Shown piece after piece: positions 61,701-64,000 of a stretch of 64,000 nucleotides of DNA. Location: contig CM053143.1 of the NCBI GenBank assembly GCA_028571685.1, positions 4,641,501-4,705,500 on the forward strand. The letters run 5' to 3'. The notes under the pieces are model-generated. The model did not search any database and was not told where the DNA came from. It worked only from the letters and a program-made list of their open reading frames with translations. Every line of letters starts with the position of its first letter. Positions within the stretch are counted from its first letter, which is position 1. A program made the position numbers and the translations under genes. The stretch is from Heterohyrax brucei. Its lineage: Eukaryota; Chordata; Mammalia; Hyracoidea; Procaviidae.

Positions 61701-62838
61701 TGTCTGATAATTTCAGAAACGCTTCTTCATCTGTGTATTTTTTTATTTTTTTGCATTTTCCAGAGCCGTGGTTGACTGTTTCTTTAAATGGTTAACAACG
61801 GTTTATTGCCTTCAGACTTTCTACAGGCTCTTCAGTTTCTCTGGTGTTTCCTCAACAGGAGCTGAGGCATTGTTCTGGGAAGGAAGTTGATCTCCAGCCA
61901 CCTCTGTGTATTCTATTGAATGGCCACATTGGATTCTGGCATGGCAGAGTCTGCCTCATGCCAGGCAAAGACGTCACCCTACTTACGGAGTCACTGGGGG
62001 GCCATCAACTGACCCTGTGATGTGATTTAGTAAAGGCTGGAGGAGTTGCTCCCAAGAGCTCAGCAGTTACTTCTACAGACAGTCTTATTTTAAAAGGCTG
62101 CAAGTTGTCTGAGTGCTGCTGAAATCAGTCAAGCTGTCAGGTGTTATAGGTCTTGCCTTCTGGTTGACAACAAAAGCACATCTTCAGCTGTTCCTAAATG
62201 CTGTGACCTAGTTCAGATAGCCTTGCTGCCATCCTCAGCTAGAGCCTACCCATATGGTACTACTGTGCTAAACACAGCCTTTCTTCTGGACAAGTGCTTT
62301 CCAAATGGGCACTGCTTCTCAGCTTGGGAATTAGCCCCTCTGTGTTCTCCAGTTGGGTGACTCCACCTTCCAGCTGATGAAAATGGAGTCATGGCCAAAC
62401 TGCCCTTCTGTAGTGAATCATCAGAATCTATGGCAGAGCTTAGAAAAGAGAGGGTGGAGGACAAGTGATGCCCTCAGTCAGCAGCTGGGCTCTCAAAATG
62501 TGGGTATTCCATGCACTGTCTCTCTTCTATACTATACGCTGTTTACTTTAGTACTGCATTTCAGCAGTATCTGCCAGCTCATACCCATTCCCCACTTCCT
62601 GTATGGCAAAAAAGTTGTCAGTACCTGCAGACCACCCAATCAGTGAGTCAGCAGGAGCAGGGCTCAGCTTGTGCTGCTCCATGTAGAGAGAGGTAATGTC
62701 CCAATCAGTGGCATGTAGTGCAATCTGGCAAACCTATGGCATATCCATGGGTTCCCTGGGTGTCCAAAGTGCTACATTCAATTATCAATACAGGCTTTAG
62801 TTCTCAGAGGGAATTGAGGAGATATACGTCTAGTCAGA
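58800..62838 (-). mobile_element. L1 (G), both ends present, most of ORF2 deleted
   Basis: The 3' end is at 58800 (reversed 'attgtgccttatatgaaag'), the 3' UTR extends to about 59900, and the ORF2 C-terminal part to about 60558. There the sequence jumps to the ORF1-ORF2 boundary ('tgatatgttgtattgttatt'). ORF1 is at about 60780-61800 and the 5' UTR runs to 62838 ('gagatatacgtctagtc'). Roughly 3 kb of ORF2 is missing. An AfroSINE splits the 3' UTR. Confidence 0.85.
59671..59824 (+). repeat. AfroSINE with 11-bp target duplication
   Basis: TCTAGTTAGTG (59660-59670) and TCTAGTTAATG (59825-59835) bracket a copy with head 'gtgttaaagtgattaagtac' and tail 'ggcatctataagacggaatt'. It is inserted in the L1 (G) 3' UTR. 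Confidence 0.9.
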
Positions 62839-62841
62839 CAC

Positions 62842-63122
62842 CTTTGCCCTGTTCCTGCAGGACTGTTTTCTTTCCTGATGATATGAGGTACCCAACTCTC
62901 TGCTTGCCTCTTTTTACTTTTTACTTCAAGAGGCTGCCACAATACATAATACAATTCCACACGTTGAGTCCTGCCCCACCAACTCAACCACTGCCTATCC
63001 TGCCCAATTAACATCACAGAGGCAGGGTTTACAGTATAAAGGAACATCATATAATACTAGGAATCATAGCCCAGTCAAACTGCCAGACATATTTTTGGGG
63101 AAACACAATTCAACCCATGACA
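62842..63122 (-). mobile_element. Broken MaLR-like LTR (subfamily B)
   Basis: The right part ends CAACCCATGACA at 63122, as in complete LTRs. Internal 'atgaggtacccaactctctg' is the reverse of the block in the LTR at 4911-5389. Its left half is gone, and the break coincides with the 5' end of L1 (G). Confidence 0.72.
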
Positions 63123-64000
63123 ATAAGCAAAAGTGATTTGGGGGAGCTCCCAGTTATATAGTTTCTCTTCTTGTGTTTGTGGATCATTAGTAATTATTTG
63201 TATTCTGTTTATGCCATGTATCAGGGCTCCTGTGGTTGTTCTAATTTTTTCTTCCATAATCCTTATCATTTTGGATTTTATATTTAGGTCTTAGGTCAAT
63301 TTAGAGTCAGTTCTTGTGTGTGGTATGAATTATGGGTCTTGTTTAACTTTTTTGCAGATGAATATCCAGTTATGCTAAGGCCATCTGTTTAAAAGACTGT
63401 CTTTTCCCAATTAATAGACTTTGGGCCTTTCATGAAACTCAGTTATCATAATCCATTGACACTGAGTCAATTCTGACTCATACAGACCCTGGGGGACAGA
63501 GTAGAACTGTTCCATAGAGTTTCCAAGGAGCACCTGGTGGATTCAAATTGCCAATCTTTTGGTTAACAGCTCTAACACAAAATGGCTATGCAACCAGCTG
63601 GTCATAAGTAGACGAATTTACATCTACAATCTTAATTCTGTTCTATGTATCTGTTGTATAAGTACCAGGTTATTATAACTACTCTGGCAGTATAATAATT
63701 TCTAAAATCAAGCAGTATGAGGCCTGCCACTGTTCTTTTTCTTCGGCAATGCTTTCTTTATCTAGATCATCCTTCCTTTCTCTGTGAAGCTAGTGATTTA
63801 TTTCTCCATCATTAAAAAAATATCATTAGAACTTGGATTGGGATTGCACTGTATCTGTAGATCACTCTGGGTGGAACAGACATTTTCACCATGTTGAGTC
63901 TTCCTATCCATAAACAAAGTATGTTTTTCCACTTATGTAGATCTCTTGATTTATAGCAGTAGTGTCTCCTAGTTTTCTTTATATGGGGCTTTTACACTGC
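63123..64000 (-). mobile_element. L1 ORF2 fragment, runs off the window
   Basis: On the minus strand a 64-codon frame at 63075-63269 includes IRIMEEKIRTTTGALIHGINRIQ, the ORF2 C-terminal region. 'tttgggcctttcatgaaact' and 'gtcttcctatccataaacaa' near 63420 and 63895 match the collinear region of L1 (A). Interrupted by an AfroSINE and truncated by the window edge. Confidence 0.82.
63452..63598 (-). repeat. AfroSINE
   Basis: 'gagtcaattctgactcatac' is the reversed tail and 'gattcaaattgccaatc' the B-box side; the head is degraded ('ggttaacagctctaacac'). Confidence 0.85.

Overview
This window is a repeat-dense stretch of mammalian nuclear DNA with no recognisable host gene. The lineage can be read from its repeats. 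More than two dozen copies or tails of a tRNA-derived SINE match the AfroSINE layout: a head like 'ggtggtgtagtggttaag', a B-box-like 'ggcagttcaaatc', and a tail like 'cactatgagtcagaatc'. An RTE/BovB-type LINE shares that same 3' tail. Together with the L1 subfamilies these point to Afrotheria, most likely a paenungulate (elephant, sirenian or hyrax). This comes from recognising repeat families by eye, not from a database search.

Layout. 1-300: 3' part of an RTE reverse transcriptase. 300-11.9 kb: mostly old or unrecognised DNA with AfroSINEs, MIR and L2 relics, one MaLR-like LTR nested in an AfroSINE, and a 185-bp internally deleted RTE. 11.9-34.2 kb: a continuous L1 block. It holds a minus-strand 3' half carrying an RTE insertion, a small 5'-inverted L1, a near-complete plus-strand L1 (15.4-23.95 kb) split by a two-LTR MaLR-type retroelement, an inverted minus-strand 5' portion (23.95-28.8 kb), an RTE fragment, an old plus-strand L1 and a younger 5'-truncated L1. 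34.2-46 kb: an RTE tail, a purine-rich tract, a dead mariner transposon with one catalytic Asp changed to Asn, an ERVL-type pol/integrase relic, AfroSINEs, MIRs and several kilobases of apparently unique sequence. 46-57 kb: more L1s with RTE pieces and two solo MaLR LTRs with 5-bp target duplications. 57-58.8 kb: unique DNA. 58.8-64 kb: minus-strand L1 sequence with a broken LTR and two AfroSINEs.

Nothing works as an operon or host pathway. The biology on show is retroelement parasitism: an autonomous RTE whose tail is copied by a SINE, L1 promoters built from tandem monomers or minisatellites, and MaLR elements without visible coding capacity jumping into L1s and SINEs. Every coding region seen is damaged. 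I found no convincing undescribed functional system. The strongest leads are the L1 5'-UTR monomers, an exact two-heptad duplication in the L1 ORF1 coiled coil, two perfect fold-back hairpins in one L1, the complete MaLR copy, and the RTE-derived deletion elements.
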